Assembly (NCBI GenBank): GCA_039654915.1
Contig: CM077594.1
Coordinates: forward strand, 95,556,893-95,620,892
Source: Aquilaria yunnanensis
Taxonomy: Eukaryota > Streptophyta > Magnoliopsida > Malvales > Thymelaeaceae
Length of the DNA stretch: 64,000 nt
Direction: 5' to 3'
Shown: positions 12,045 through 25,138 of the stretch, piece after piece
Layout of the letters: each line of letters starts with the position of its first letter
How positions within the stretch are numbered: position 1 is the stretch's first letter
The notes under the pieces: model-generated
The model's input: the letters and a program-made list of their open reading frames with translations, nothing else
What the model was told of the DNA's origin: nothing
Databases searched by the model: none
Position numbers and translations under genes: made by a program

Positions 12045-12359
12045 AAATTTGGGTCGGGTGGGTAGGGTCGGTCCAACACATTAGGTCCCATCTGGTATGT
12101 GATTGTTTTCCTGTGGGACCTACTAAAGACTAGGTCAAACGGATACCCTTGACGTCGTTAGTTGTCGTTTTGTGTTTCTTATCGCTTTTAGCTGACACGA
12201 TGCCCTCCGTGAGACACGACGTTTCAGTTAGGTAAGATAACGGGGTTAGTTGTAGTGTTTTGGAGGTTTTATAGTAGTCAATTCCAGGTTGCCCCTGACG
12301 CTTTTATTCTAATTACAAGTTCACCTTTGGCTTTTAAGAAACTCTCTTATCCGCTGCTT

Positions 12360-13870
12360 TTTATTCAACTCCAATATGTAAAAGACTATTACACCGTATT
12401 CGTAATTTAATTAAAATTTAATGTTATGTAAGTGTAATAATTTATTAAAATAAAATTTTTATAATATTTTTAAATTTTTTAAAAATTTTAAAACTTTTTA
12501 AAAACAATTAATAAAATTTAAAAATATTATAAAAATTTTACAATCAATTGATTATTACACCTAGATATTATCTAGATAGTCAATCAGATGCACTGGTATA
12601 CCCAAATCAGTGGGCTCTAAAAATGCCTATTGATTTGAACAGCTCATGTTGTACAGAAAAAGGTTGTTTGCATTTATTGGGAGATGAAACTAATTATTTA
12701 AACAGTTTATTTAAGTATAAAAAAAATATTATATATATAATTTGAATTTGCAGAAGAGAGTTGCTAAAAAGTTCAAATTACAGCTCGAGCCCCTAGGTTC
12801 CGCGCAAGCGCAACAGAGACTGTAGTTCAAAGTAGCAAAAAAGAAAAATTTAAAATTTTGACCCAAAAAGAGAGTAGAATTTGAAATGTTAAAATCATAA
12901 CAATTACCCCAAGTTACCCTCGTGAACTTTGCATATTACACTTACCCTTCTGACATTTGAATATGTATATTTTTGCCCTTACTTTTTAAATGTTGTCCGG
13001 CAGTCATTAGCCAGAGTTATTGAGATTACAATTAGAATCTTGAGGTTTGGAAACACACACTTTCACCCTTCACCCATACTTTCTTCACTATATGATATTA
13101 ACTTCTGAAATATTGATTTAAATTGTTGGTAACAACCTTCTAGTAAGTTATTATTTTTTAGATTTTTCTGTCAATTGGTTATTTTTGTACTATTAATAAA
13201 TATTTTAGATTATCAGTTTTTCTTTCTGTAAATATAAAATAATATTTTTTAAATGTTATTTAATTATTAATAGGCCTAGGTGTACATTTCATCACTTAAA
13301 TTTATCAACTCAAACAAGTTAGTCCTTTAACTTTAACTTAGTAGGACTTAATCCCTTAACTTTGTAAAATGTAACAAGTTAGTCCATAGTTGTACAGAAT
13401 GGGATATGACATTAGTTTCTTTTCGTTGACACCTGAACATTCAATTCCTTCCTATAATTGTCGGCATTCCCTACCCAGAACAGTTGATGTCCTTTCCCAT
13501 CAAATCTACCTGCCATCTTGCGTTTCCTTCAACAACTCCAACTCTTCCATCAAGTTTGTCTGTAACCCACCAAATACTTGGAGATGCTTTGCCACCTCTG
13601 CAGTTTCTTTGTGTAAAACGGTATTGCAAGGATATTATAAATAACATGAGTTGAGTTATTGTCTTTATGGAGTTCAACATTTGTATCTTATTAATAGATG
13701 TCGTATAACTACAATTAATGGAAAAGAAATTTCATTAAAACAAATAAGTATGGTTTTAGTGTACCTCTCTCTTCCATTAGTAAACATTTCGTTTTCTTTT
13801 TTTACCCGCTATAATCCTTAATAGATGGATTTATATACAAATCTTAGATAAAATAGCATGATTTCTAAAT
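12360..13870. other. Intergenic AT-rich DNA with repeat pieces
   Basis: A palindromic AT-rich patch at about 12410-12560 (GTGTAATAATTTATT against the inverse GATTATTACAC) resembles the hairpin MITEs at 48.5-50.9 kb. Around 13290-13400 there is a half-repeat (AACAAGTTAGTCC, twice) resembling one MULE terminus without a visible partner. No gene is recognised. Confidence 0.35.
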
Positions 13871-13872
13871 TT

Positions 13873-14115
13873 ACTACCTCCATTTCAAATTGTTTAAAAT
13901 ATTTTATCTATATCAAAAATTAAGAAAGAGAAGAACATTTATATGTTTTTTTTTATTTTTTTCCCTCTAACTTAACACATAAATCAAGAAAATAAATAAT
14001 GAAATGATAGTTTTTGAAAAGTAATTTATTAAATATAGAAATATTGATAAATTTTAGGATGACCCAAAATAATAAATATTACATAAAAAATACGGGACAA
14101 ATGAGTATTTTGTAA
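13873..14115. mobile_element. Stowaway/mariner-like MITE
   Basis: The left end TACTACCTCCATTTCAAATTG is mirrored by the right end, whose reverse complement is ATACTCATTTGTCCCGTATT. The length of about 240 bp, AT-rich interior and TA at both borders fit a mariner-type MITE. The inverted repeat is imperfect. Confidence 0.5.
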
Positions 14116-15140
14116 TGTTTTTTTCTATAATAATTAATATAAAAAATTGAATCATACCAAAACTCACAGAATCAAACACGGTCACAGCACAGTGCTCACT
14201 GTGGGCAAAACGAGTAATAAGCACCGATCATTAGTTCCATTACAATAATCCATGACTCTACTCTCATAAGCGGCAAAAAAAAAATTAAGCGGAAAAAAAA
14301 CTCGCTAACAGTTTGATTTAAGAAAAAATAATGAAAACGCCATTAATGTTTGTAGGTTGGTTTAAATTGACCACTGACCTTTTCTTGCCCGAATTAAAAA
14401 TTAATACTTTTAAGTTAACTCAAATTATTTACTTATTTTAGTTATTTTTAGTTCTTACATATTTTTTTTCTTCTGTTCACAGCATTCCTGAAATTAAAGG
14501 ATATAACATTTCAACTACGAGCTTTACTAATCGGACCAACTTTGTAATCCACCAACTTGGGAACGAATCATTGTGACCTGCTACCTCAGACACCTCCCCA
14601 AATTGTTCCTGTTGTGCCTAAACAAGGAGCAATGCCATACTCCATCACCACCTTCATCGAACCTAGCCAAGACCAAGGCAATTTCCAATAGCCTATCATG
14701 AACATTTGTTAGTAGTACTTACTACTCAATGTCAAAGGATCCTCACTTTCACCTCTGTTGGCCCAACCTACTAGTAGTTGTGCCATGTTGTTGAAATTCA
14801 GAAATTAGGTAAGAAAATGAAAGCTCTTGATTGAGGGATAGAAAGTCAAGCTCATGATGAAGAGCAAATAGAGGCCAGCCACCTATTGGGCTTTGTAGTA
14901 GACAATGTCGATGGCTTTAGTAACAAGTAGCGGCCATGACAGAGCCCCAGGGATTCAACTGACAGCAGCAACACAAATGAGGGTGTGGTTGGAAGGATTG
15001 GGGTGATCATCATGGATTTGGATTGGTTTAATAATCTTGGTAGCTTATTATGCTGAAAAGAAAAACCAATGGTTGATTCGGGCTTACTCGTAAATATTAG
15101 TGATTTATACATTATTTTTGCCTTATGATTGACAATATGC
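14116..15140. other. Intergenic; possible gene scrap at 14540-14800
   Basis: The stretch 14540-14800 is less AT-rich and gives short open readings on both strands (plus: TPPQIVPVVPKQGAMPYSI), with no recognised family and no intact ORF. It could be a captured or decayed gene piece. Confidence 0.25.
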
Positions 15141-15150
15141 ATGATTTTAT

Positions 15151-15860
15151 AGGTAAATTGTGTTCGTGGCTCCTAACACTTAATTATAGTATCATTTTGG
15201 ACCCTAACCTCGATTTCTTACATGAAAAATCTATAACCTTGATTAAATATTTCATTTCAAACCTTTTATGGATGAAAAACATCACTGTTGATGGAAAATG
15301 ATTCGTGCCATGTCACGTGGATGTTTTGACATGGTGGCTCAAATTCAATGGGCCGAATTTGGGGGCAACACGTGGCTAGGATTGGGGGCATGAAATAGCT
15401 CTGTTGGTTTGCACGATCAACAGAGGGATGCTTGCATAACCAGTGACAATTTGCACGATGGAGGGACAAGAATGGTAGCTTCGTGGGCTTCTTATGTGCA
15501 ATGATGTCGTGGACTATCGGTGGCCGGTGGTTGGAAGCATCGGCCAATAGTGGTGAAGCCCTAGGGGTGGTGGTAGTAGGTGAGGAAGTTTATGGTTCAT
15601 TGGGATAAGGGTTAAAGGTGAAATTTCAACCCTTTTTCGGATAACGTAAAGTTTTGCTAATTAATTTATTGTGCCACCATGGCAAATTATCCATGTTGGC
15701 ATGTCATATGGTATTTTCCATCCACACTAATGGTTTCCATATACAAAATGTTCAAAATGGAACAGTTAAACAAGGTTAAGGATTTTTTATGCACAAAATC
15801 GAGGTTAGGGTCTAAAATGGTACAATAATTAAAGTTAGGAGCCACAAACATAATTTACTC
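15151..15860. mobile_element. Non-autonomous MULE, 710 bp
   Basis: Long inverted termini: left AGGTAAATTGTGTTCGTGGC, right (reverse complement) GAGTAAATTATGTTTGTGGC, with similarity continuing over about 120 bp through GGACCCTAACCTCGATTT. Flanks ATGATTTTAT (15141-15150) and ATAATTTTAT (15861-15870) match at 9 of 10 bases. The centre (about 15290-15560) is less AT-rich and could be captured host DNA. It belongs to the same terminal family as 20757-29057, 30956-32388 and 63064-63649. Confidence 0.8.
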
Positions 15861-15870
15861 ATAATTTTAT

Positions 15871-16419
15871 TATAAGCGATAATTACAATTTATTCCTTCA
15901 GGTTTAAGTGAAATTACACTTTGCTCCTGCCTTTTTAATATAATCCAATAACAATTTCTAAATCTTAATTTATACTGTATAGTATTTATTTTTAAATAAT
16001 TTCAATCTGTATGATATATTTTTTATAGTTAATTGATAGTTAAAAAATATTGCCTTTTGGCGAATCTGTAGGTAGAAGCTTTGTTGGATCTTAGACTACC
16101 ATTATTGCCAATTGTTGATGTACCTGTGACTCCATGAGATCCTTGAATTATGTTGATGTCATATTGATTAATGATTCACAACAAATTACGGTTATTATAG
16201 ATTATCAAATAATCACAGTCTTTCTATTATACTATAATATGCATCAATTATTTTTCTTATTTTTTCTAAATACCTTACTACCCATACAAAATACAAATTT
16301 TTAAAGAGGAGAAGAAAAGATAATAGGATTTTTTTTTCTCCATAGACATCTTAGCTTTTGCTATGATATGAAGGATAACTCTTGGGTTCTTTTTTTCTTT
16401 CTTGGTACACAAACTAATA
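15871..16419. other. Intergenic AT-rich DNA
   Basis: No gene, RNA gene or complete repeat seen. A half-terminus-like stretch (TTTATTCCTTCAGGTTTAAG) at about 15890 lacks a visible partner. Confidence 0.4.
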
Positions 16420-16662
16420 TATTCCTTTTGTTTCACAAAAATTGATTTTTACTATTCATAGCAATTAATTTATTATTTTATTTCTATCAAAATTTATTAT
16501 AAAAATATGAATATTTTGTATGAAAATAAAACTTTAAAGATTAAAATTTCTAAATATCATTTTTAAGAATTTTTTCAATATATATTAATATAAATATGTT
16601 CAAGTTAAACTTCAGTAAAAAAAGTAAAAAAAGCCAATTATTTCAAAACGGTGGGAGCATTA
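16420..16662. mobile_element. Stowaway-like MITE, copy B
   Basis: Same family as 4545-4777. It begins TATTCCTTTTGTTTCACAAA and ends CGGTGGGAGCATTA, with the shared internal blocks 'aaaatttattataaaaatatgaa' and 'atatgttcaagtt'. The 68-codon ORF across it is a by-product. Confidence 0.65.
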
Positions 16663-16998
16663 CAAGTTTAAAGATTAAGGAAATAAGAGAAGGAGAGATT
16701 GGCATCCAACTTAGGGGAAAGGGTTGTATTCCCTTTACGTTTTGCCACTCAGACAACAATGGGATGACAACTCATTGGTACTCGAAGTTACCATTAGAAT
16801 AAGACTTCAATTCATAATTTTCTAGATTGATAATGTTTTTCTGTAGTTTTTTATTAAAAGTAGTACACTATCTTTTTTTTTTAATTTTTTGTTTAAAATT
16901 AATGTCATTTGAAAGATTAGACTACTTAATATAATCAGTTGAATAATTTAGAAATTAGGGAAATTTACCTATTTTTTTAAAAATGATTTAAAAATTAA

Positions 16999-18219
16999 GG
17001 AAAATTACAAAAACCTCTGGAGGTTTAGTGAAACCTACATTTATGTCCTCATTGTTTCAAAAAACTACACTAAATCCCCTAAAAAGCTTAAAATCCCTAT
17101 ATTTACCCCATCTACCGTTAAAATCTATTAAAACACCTAAACTAAACTACATTTACCCTTACACAGAAAAGGGAAATTGCATTGCCCTCCTAACATTCTT
17201 TCATAAAAACTTTGCCCCAAACTTTAATCTAACAACAAGAAACTATATCTTCCTCTTTTCTTCTTTCTTCTTTTCTCTCTGATTGCTTCATTGTCTCAGG
17301 GACTCGGGTTTCCTCACCATCATCGCTACAACCGGTGAGTGGGTTCATCTCCGATTGAGTACGTCAGCGACAGAAGTATGGGCTGGGAGTACAGCAAGCA
17401 CGATTGAATCAAAGAGAGAGGATCGGGTCAGAGGCAATGACCGACGAGGACGACGTGGTGACGGAGGCAATGACTGAGATTCGGCGATGGAGATTCGGTG
17501 ACGGAGATTCAAGACGAAGATTCGGCAATGGAATTGCGACGGAGATTCGGTGATGGAATCGTGAATGGTTGGAACTTGGAATTGCTCAATCTTACCTAAA
17601 ATAGCGAACGACTAGAATTGCCACCATTTGTCACTTAATCTCGATTGGAATCACGCTCCGATTCGATCTTTCCTCCGTGGCTCTCTCCAGACAGAGGCAG
17701 TGCCACTTAGAATCGAGCGGGCCAAATAACCCTTACTCAATTTTGAAAAAATTACAAAATTTAGGTACAAACTTATGATAAATTGAGCATTTGCTTCCAC
17801 TATCTTTAATATATATAATTTTTACCCCCACTAAAGAAATTTTCTAGCTGCTCCTTTATCTCCAAATCAGATGACCTACTGTCTCTCTAAAATCAGACGA
17901 CCTACGGTCTCTCAAAAATGGCCATGATGTTGACTGATGGTGGGAGAGAAGAAGAAAGAAGAATTGAGAAAGAGAGAGTTCTCTTATGTTTGATGGGCAA
18001 AATTAGCTACAAAAGTTTGTAGGGCAAAATTATCAAATTAAGAATGTTAGGGGGATAAAATGAGTTTTTTTTTAACAAGTCATTAACAGAGTTAAGATTG
18101 AAGGGGGAAAATGTAGATATGTTAACCTTTTAAGAGGATAATAGTATGCGTTTGAAACAATGAATATAAAACTATAGATTTCTCCAAACCTTGGGGAGAG
18201 GGTGTTTTGTAATTACTTA
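16999..18219. mobile_element. Probable MULE-type element of about 1.2 kb, possibly carrying host sequence
   Basis: The left end GGAAAATTACAAAAACCTC is mirrored by the right end (reverse complement AAGTAATTACAAAACACCC). Similarity continues over about 200 bp through CATTGTTTCAAA and a GGGTAAA-like section. A clear target duplication could not be fixed. The centre (about 17280-17720) is GC-richer, with repeated GGAGATTCGG words and short ORFs, suggesting captured exon/UTR DNA, but no protein family is recognisable. Confidence 0.55.
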
Positions 18220-20756
18220 TAAATTTTCAGTTGGTATATAAATTAAGCAAATAATCGCTATGTACCAAAAAAAATTATCAATACTTTATTTTTAAAAAAA
18301 CCAATTCGAGAGAAATCGTTTCACTTAATTTGTTTACAGTATTACTAACGTTTTGTTTTGCTGAAAAACAGCGCTACTTTTTTATTAGAGTAAAGTGAAA
18401 GCACCTTTTGGAAAAAGGAACTGGATATCAAGGGCGGCTATACATGTGTGAAACAAAGCATAAAAAATGATGCTAAACCCCTTTTAAAAATGTGGACTAC
18501 GTGTCCTGTGCATCGACCAAGTCAAGGATTTTAATAGCAAAACCATGCTACCCTATTGGAGACATCCTCTAATGCTAGTGCTTATCTCTACTTTATACCA
18601 AACCAAAGCTAATAAACAATGCTCAAGAAATCTTTAATGTTGATTTAGCTTTCATCTGGGAATCTTTAATTAGTGCTTGCCAACGATGGATTGATTTGCA
18701 ATAATGTTCTATCGTTTTCTTTTCCTTTTCCAATTATTTAGATGGAATGACGAAGACAGGGATGTTTAAGTAGGTTAGGAACATTTTATTATACTCAACT
18801 TATCTAATTTTAATAAGACGTCAATATGGTGAAAAATGAATGAACAACTTGAGTTAAAACTCTTTTATTACTTGTTTTGAGTGTTATTAAGCCAATTAGA
18901 ACAAAATTTTAAGTTCAATGCACAAATTAAATAAAACTCAATTTACTTATTATTCGGTTGATTCGGCTCGATTTTATTTTATTCTTTTAATTTAAACAAA
19001 TAACTCGAGTTTGACTCTTACTTGATCGGTTAAAACCTCATTTATGACTTATTCATATTGTTGTCAATTGAAATATGAACAAAATATTAAGCTCAATAGT
19101 TTTTTTAAACTAAACATGATCAACATATTACTCAGTTCAATTCGCATTGTTTTCAACCCTAGATATCAACTTGCGAAAGGAATTCCTCCAATGTACCAAA
19201 AGTATATCCTCGAAGTTATCCACGTTAATTTTGCTGTTAGTTGACATGAAAGAGATGATCTCTCTACTAATTCGTTACTATAAATTACAACTTAGTAAGA
19301 TTCAATTTTCTTAACATTTTATACTCATAAATATAAAAGAAATTATGAAGTTTTATTTTATATTTTTTTTACTTCTTTTTTATCACCATCAAACAAGAAA
19401 TATAATTAAAAAAAAGATAATGTTACTTTTTAATTATTTAAATTAGATAATAAGAAGTATTGTGGGACAGTCAATTCATAGAGCTAGACAACTCTATATA
19501 TGATTACCATTAAAAAAAACTCTCTCTATATAACTAAACACCTCAGACATAAAATTGGATACCATGCATTGGCGTAGCAAGGATTTCAAGTATGGGGAGG
19601 CCAATCAGAAAATTTACTGTAAACAAATGCATCATATACAAAATTATTTATTATATCAAATAAAAATTGGCTACAAAAAGAAAAAAAATAAAAGGTTGAG
19701 AAGTAGAAGTGACTAAAAAGAAATTTGTAGAATAAAGAAAAAATGAGAGAACTAATATTAAAGGAAAATAATTTTTTAAAAAAGAATATGAAAAAAATAC
19801 TCAAAAGTAGATAGTGTCAGAAAGGAAGGATAAAGAGAAGTTAAAATAAAAATAACATTAGAAAAGACTTGTAAAATATTATAAGTTCAATCATAACTCG
19901 TAAATAAATGTTTCATATTTTATTTGAGCTTTGCATTTTCATTATCATTAGACTATTACCTATTACAATTTTGAGAACAACATTTAACATTCTTAAAATA
20001 TTGACTTCTTTAGGACTTGGAAATACACTTAAAAAACTTAAAGACTTAAATCTATGTTTTCAATAACTTTAGTACCTCTTTTAAAATTTTCCCCCTCAAA
20101 AAGATGAAATAAACCAAAGTTATTAAATTTCAAATAATTTTGTGCAGGCCGTGGGCCGTGGCCCTCTCCCAGGCTTAAAGCATCGGTCACAACTATGCTT
20201 AACATCAGTGGGCCATAGAGGGCTAAATTCCAAACATACTCATGCTAAATATAAAAATTCCTGTTGTGCCCCATGCCCTCCTCTCTCAACAGCTCTTCAT
20301 CGCTACCATCTGTGTCTTCTCCGGCCCTCAAGTCGCACCACCATCAGAAGGTCTTTATCATTTGCCTAGTCTCAAATCAACCTTCGATTCGTCAAATGGT
20401 GTGATAACCAGGAACAATGAAGCGTTCATTTTCAGATGGAACAATAGAAGCCGTGGGGGGGGGGGGGGGGGGTGGTAGGGGGGAGGGGGGATGGCGATGG
20501 GGATTCAAGTAGCGGATTCGTGATCGATGGTGGCAAATTCCTCACACTGGGACTTTCTAACAGCAAATTCCTTGGTATGTGGCGGTTCTACCGGTTAGGA
20601 GGGGTTAGAGTTAGGGTTGGGGGAAAAAAATTATCTTTTGTTCTATGACCTGTTTACTATATTTTTTATATTGATCCCTTATGTTTTCGTAAACACATAT
20701 ACATATGGAAAAATGATACAAGCAATGTTATAAATTTATATGCATACATAATAATA
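18220..20756. other. Intergenic repeat-rich DNA
   Basis: Mostly AT-rich. 20140-20640 is GC-richer and includes a run of 18 G at 20455-20472, but no intact gene. The word GGCGTAGCAAGGATTTCAAG at 19570 resembles a widespread plant repeat, whose family I cannot name. No RNA gene seen. Confidence 0.35.
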
Positions 20757-20880
20757 GGGTAAATTGTACTTGTGACTCATAACTTTTTATTATTGTCATA
20801 TTTTGGATCTTAACATCAAAATCTTACATGGGCCTTCAACCTCGTTTCTTTGTTCTATTTTAGCCCTTTTGGTTGGTCGT

Positions 20881-23244
20881 CAAAACGGTAAAAAATAATT
20901 ATGTTATTCCTAACAACTTAAAATAAATAAATTTTTAGTCTAGCAGTGAAAACCAGGTCGAATCTCAAGGAAAATTTTTTTAACCGAAAGCTTCCTGTCA
21001 TAAAACTGAAATAAAAGATTGGAGGGTTTTCTTGAAACGAATACTGAAATAAATTAACTGTAGAATTAAAATGAAATTAACTAATACTAAAAACGCTCAG
21101 TTTAGATTATCCATTCCAATAATGCAGTTGATCATCGAAGAAAAGTACATCTTCAATCTAAGCAAATAAACATGACTCTTTTTAAAGCTAAAAAAAACCC
21201 CAAAGAATTCAATAGTAAAATTAATCAAAAAAAGTTTTAGATTAATTTTTTAATTTTGAGTAACCAGATATTGAAAAATAATTTCTAATAAACCCAAAAT
21301 TATCATTGGAAACAATGAACAAAAGTTTATTCGAGACAATAATCTAAAAGCTTGAACAATTTAACCTGTTTCACTTCTCTATATGAACTAACTAGAAATA
21401 AAAGTAATCTCTAGTCAATTCACTTGCTTCTAAATCGAATTCTTCACCTAAGGGGTTAAAAAGAAATCAAGCAGATTTGTAACCGCTTAACCAATCTAAA
21501 AAGCGAGAACAGGAAAATTAATTGCAATAAATCTGAACAATAAAGAAGTTAATACTTGAATTTAAAGAAAGTTAAAGCAAGAAAAATCAATCATCACAAC
21601 CAGTGTTGACGATGGAAATCATCCCTATAACTAAATCAGAAAATTACTCACTCATGTTCGAGACAGAAAAAGCACAAGTAAAAAAAGAAAAGCCTAAAAC
21701 TTCCTCCGTCTAATGCGTTCCCTTTCAACCCCTTTTATCGTTCCCAAAAAATTGTATCCTCCTGGAAACAAAGGGATGTTTTTTTAAGATAGAGTTTAGG
21801 CCGGTAAAATACCTAAAAAAAAATCGTTGAAGTCCTTCCAATTAAGTTGCACATGGCACTCCAACAGTGGGCTTCTGTTATTGACAGAGGATAGTAGTCT
21901 CCAAATTTGGCCAGCCCACTTGCAGTTTTCTTTCAGACAATTCATCGAATAGCTTCTGCGCATCAAATACTTGGGCATCAAGCAATTTTCTGCAGCCAAG
22001 TGCAAACCAAAATCCAACTACTTAATTGGCTTCTCTTCTAGAAATCAACTTGCTAAAACACCAGGGAAGGCCGCCAACTTATTGCTGTCCATTGTTTCAA
22101 GCCAATGCAAGATAGGACAAAGTGAATAGCAGTCTTTTTTTTAATCTTCGTGAAATGAGCACTAACCGAAAAGCAAGCAAATATGGTGCCTAATTGCTGG
22201 AGACTTCAATTTGTTGGTTTATTTTATTATTGGAGATGGCGAATTGCTTAAAACAATTTTGGAACAATGTGTTGGCAGAGAGTTCCAAGTAGGGATGATA
22301 ATGGGTAGAATAAAATCTGCAATTCATGGATATCTGATCCACGGATTGTGGATATTTGATGAAAATTGCACACATGTACCCGTCATGGATTTTGATTTGA
22401 ATCCATGGGTAAACCCACCACACCCGTAACCCGCCATAATTTTTCTTTGTTTGTTGATGACTTAATTGTAACTTGTCAAAATAAAAGACTAAAATAAAAC
22501 AAATAAATAATTCAAATGACCAAAGTGTCATTTAACAACCATATAACCCTAAAACCTCCTACCACCACCGCTTGTTCTTTATTTTTCAACGATCTATTCT
22601 TTCTTCGCCTGTTTCCTCTGCCCAAATTTATGCTCCCCTATTTTCACTCCTCCACCATTCCCCATTTTTTAAGCTTCTAGGTTGACATCAATGGCGGCCA
22701 CCACTTCTTTTGCTGCCCACCTCTATCCCAGCCATTTTTCCACCTCTCACAACTACCCTCTCATCGCATCTGCTTTTTCTTTCCTCGGATCCACCCACAA
22801 CCTCCCCCTTAGTTCCCCTGCCATGCCGACTCACGTTGCTCCGACCATCGATCTATTGCTGTGGCTGACTCAATTTATTGGTGGATAATCTGTAGGATGC
22901 CCGTGACCCGTGGGTGGCGAGCACATGCATCATTTCTCATCTGTCAAGCTTGGCGGGCGGGTGGAAAGTACAGTGGTTCCGTGCCCGATCCATCCCGTTG
23001 CCATCCCTTCCAGGAATGAGATAAGTCTGGTGCGCAAACTTTGATTTTGCTCTCTACCACCCATGAAAATTTGTTCCAAGTTGAAAAAGCCATTTTATTT
23101 CCTTCTCGTCCAAAAATGCCTCTATACCTTTAATTCCTTCAAAACACAAAATAACATCATTAATAGCCCTATTAACTTAATAAATTAGGATAGAAGTTAA
23201 GGAAATTATTAAATAACTATATATAAATTATGAGCTCATCACCT
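20881..23244. mobile_element. Insertion splitting the left terminal repeat of the large MULE
   Basis: This block is absent from the matching place in the right terminal repeat, where AGCCCTTTGTATG runs straight on to ATCATTTAAAG. It begins near 20880 and ends near 23244. Its first part contains CTAGCAGTGAAAACCAGGTC and a long AT-rich, A-biased region, like the non-coding interior of an LTR-type or LARD element, but no LTR pair or coding domain was found. The hAT-like element 22290-23008 lies inside it. Exact borders and identity are uncertain; it may be a composite. Confidence 0.45.
22290..23008. mobile_element. hAT-like non-autonomous element, about 719 bp
   Basis: The left end TAGGGATGATAATGGGTAG and the right end (reverse complement AAGGGATGGCAACGGGATGG) are the familiar plant hAT 'AGGGATGRCAAYGGG' termini, followed by GGGTAAACCCACC/CGGGCGGGTGG-type subterminal words. 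The flanks (GTTCCAAG left, TTCCAGGA right) agree only partly, so the duplication is decayed or the end is shifted. A 68-codon ORF at 22682-22888 in the GC-richer centre has no recognised family. Confidence 0.6.
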
Positions 23245-23504
23245 TCGTATGACAGAAATCATTTAAAGTCATGGAAATGACCACGTGGTGTGCCATCGTT
23301 GGGCAATTGCCACACCAGCACACCACTTTAGCTCCACATCAGAAATGAGGGGAAATAGATGCTGCCAAAACATTGTTGCGTTTTCAATTGGAGTTTCGAG
23401 CGAATAAATGCACACAGCCATTAATTCGAAGAAGAAGTGACATAAATTGGCTGAGGGGGAAAGGAATTGTAAATCTGACCTTTTTATTTTGGTTTCGCAC
23501 ATCC

Positions 23505-23804
23505 ATGGAGGAAACAAGTCAGAGGCTTTGTTCGTGCGGCACTCCTACAAGAATCCTTACGGTGTGGACAGATGCTAACCATATCCTAAAATGTTTGAGC
23601 TATGGGTTCGTTAATTGGTATGACCCACCTGTTTCAAGTCGGATGAAGGACGTAGTCAGTGGATTACTAAGACGGGTTTAAAGGATGGAAGTGGAACTTG
23701 AAAAAGAGAAGGCGAAGACGAGGCAGCTGAAGGTTTGGCTGTTTATGCTTGTGGTAGGGGTTGTATCGAGGATATGGTTATGGGTACATGTGGTAGGCAA
23801 ATAA
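23505..23804 (+). pseudogene. GRF-type zinc-finger protein of a MULE, with a premature stop
   Basis: From ATG 23505 the frame reads METSQ-like residues, then RLCSCGTPTRILTVWTDAN and NWYDPPVSSRMKDVVSGLLR. This is the plant GRF zinc-finger pattern (C-x-CG, a TSWT.NPGRRFY-like block, then the WYDPP motif). After an in-frame TAA at 23679-23681 the same frame goes on with MEVELEKEKAKTRQLK (coiled coil) and a hydrophobic LFMLVVGVV segment, ending at TAA 23802-23804. That is the usual coil-plus-membrane-segment tail of these small proteins. One zinc-binding Cys seems lost. Such genes are often carried by plant MULEs; its role is unknown. Confidence 0.65.
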
Positions 23805-24124
23805 TATTATGTAGGTGAGGTTGGGGTGGAAGAGGGGGTGCAAGGGAGGTGTTGTCGTGTTTTTGGTAGGGGCTAACAGTGAGATAGAGAGCAAGAGTGG
23901 ATGGGAGACAAAAGTTTTCCACTTTGGACCTTAATTTGTATTTTGGTATTTCATTTTGGACATAACCCTTTTAAAGTTAGTAATATATATGACCCTAATC
24001 TGTTTAATGAATTTCATTTTAGACTGTATAATATGAGATGACGTTTTATATATGACCTTTTACAAATGACTTCGTTTCAATTAAGACCTGAATGTTGTTG
24101 CATTAATGTTGCATTCATGTTAGG

Positions 24125-24664
24125 TAGGGATGACAAGTAGGTGGGTGAAATTCATGATTTGTGGATATCCATCCGTGACGGGCGGGTAAACAGGTAAAAA
24201 TATCCGCAATGGGTAGGACGTGGGTAGCAACTTATACTCGTCTAGCGGGTACGGGCGGGTGCCGGGTAGGGGGTATCCATCACGGATAAATCCACCTCGC
24301 CTACTTGCAAAACCCACGAGCGTAAATTTCCCACTTATTAATTATAGTGGGATACAACACCTACATTTAACTAATATTTTATACTAATTCACATAAAATA
24401 TTTTCTTGTATGTATGTTATGATTTTATGTATTTTATGATTTTGTTACATTATATGTGGAGAATGACTTGTATATATTTTTTATATTTTATTTTTATGAA
24501 TTTAAAAAACATAGTTTAAACTGTGGGTTACCCGCGGGTCGTGGGCATGAGTGAGATTTTTCACCCGCTTGCGATACCTGCGAAGTCACGAGTACTAAAA
24601 AAACCACGGGCACCAATGACAGGTAAGGGATATCTACGCCCGATTTGCCCCATTGTCATCCCTA
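24125..24664. mobile_element. hAT-like non-autonomous element, 540 bp, with an exact 8-bp target duplication
   Basis: The flanking 8-mer ATGTTAGG occurs at 24117-24124 and 24665-24672. Inverted ends are TAGGGATGACAAGTAGGTGG (left) and TAGGGATGACAATGGGGCAA (right, reverse complement). Subterminal GC-rich words such as CGGGCGGGT and ACCCGCGGGT mirror each other around a strongly AT-rich core. No transposase is present. It is nested in the 20757-29057 MULE, so it inserted later. A related left end is present at 43316. Confidence 0.9.
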
Positions 24665-25138
24665 ATGTTAGGCCCCTTTATTGCAGAACATTCTCAACTA
24701 ATGTATTCTGAGTTTCTGACATCCACAAGTAGTCAAGCAACTATTGGCCAGAGTACTAAAAATTTAATAAATACATAAAAGAGACTTTCATTAATTTGGT
24801 TAACAATCCTTCAAGACAAATTTAAGGCCACAAAAAATTGAGTGTTTAAATTGGCCACTGTTTTGGCCACTAGAACTGAATCCTAAAAAGGTCTACAGTT
24901 CTGGCCACAAGAACTTGGCATTTAAGCCACAAAAAACACATTTACATCTAAGCCACATTTGTAATTCAAACTACACAAAAAAATGTATAGTCCTAAAAGT
25001 CCACTGCCTTTACATTCAAATGTTAACAATCCTTTTCTGAATGAATGCTGATGAGGTTCGGCCAAGATTAGGTTGTGAGTGAGCCATTTTTGGAATGTAG
25101 TTTTAAATGACCTGAGCAAGTTTAAGTTGACTTGAGGC

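Noticed and set aside
11313..12133. Several long ORFs on both strands over the PNRC-motif gene
   Set aside because: Shadow frames caused by GC-rich coding sequence; only the 11267-11839 minus frame shows a conserved protein pattern.
20940..20990. tRNA-like words (CTAGCAG..., GGTCGAATCTC)
   Set aside because: No acceptor stem or anticodon arm around them; it looks like repeat-element sequence.
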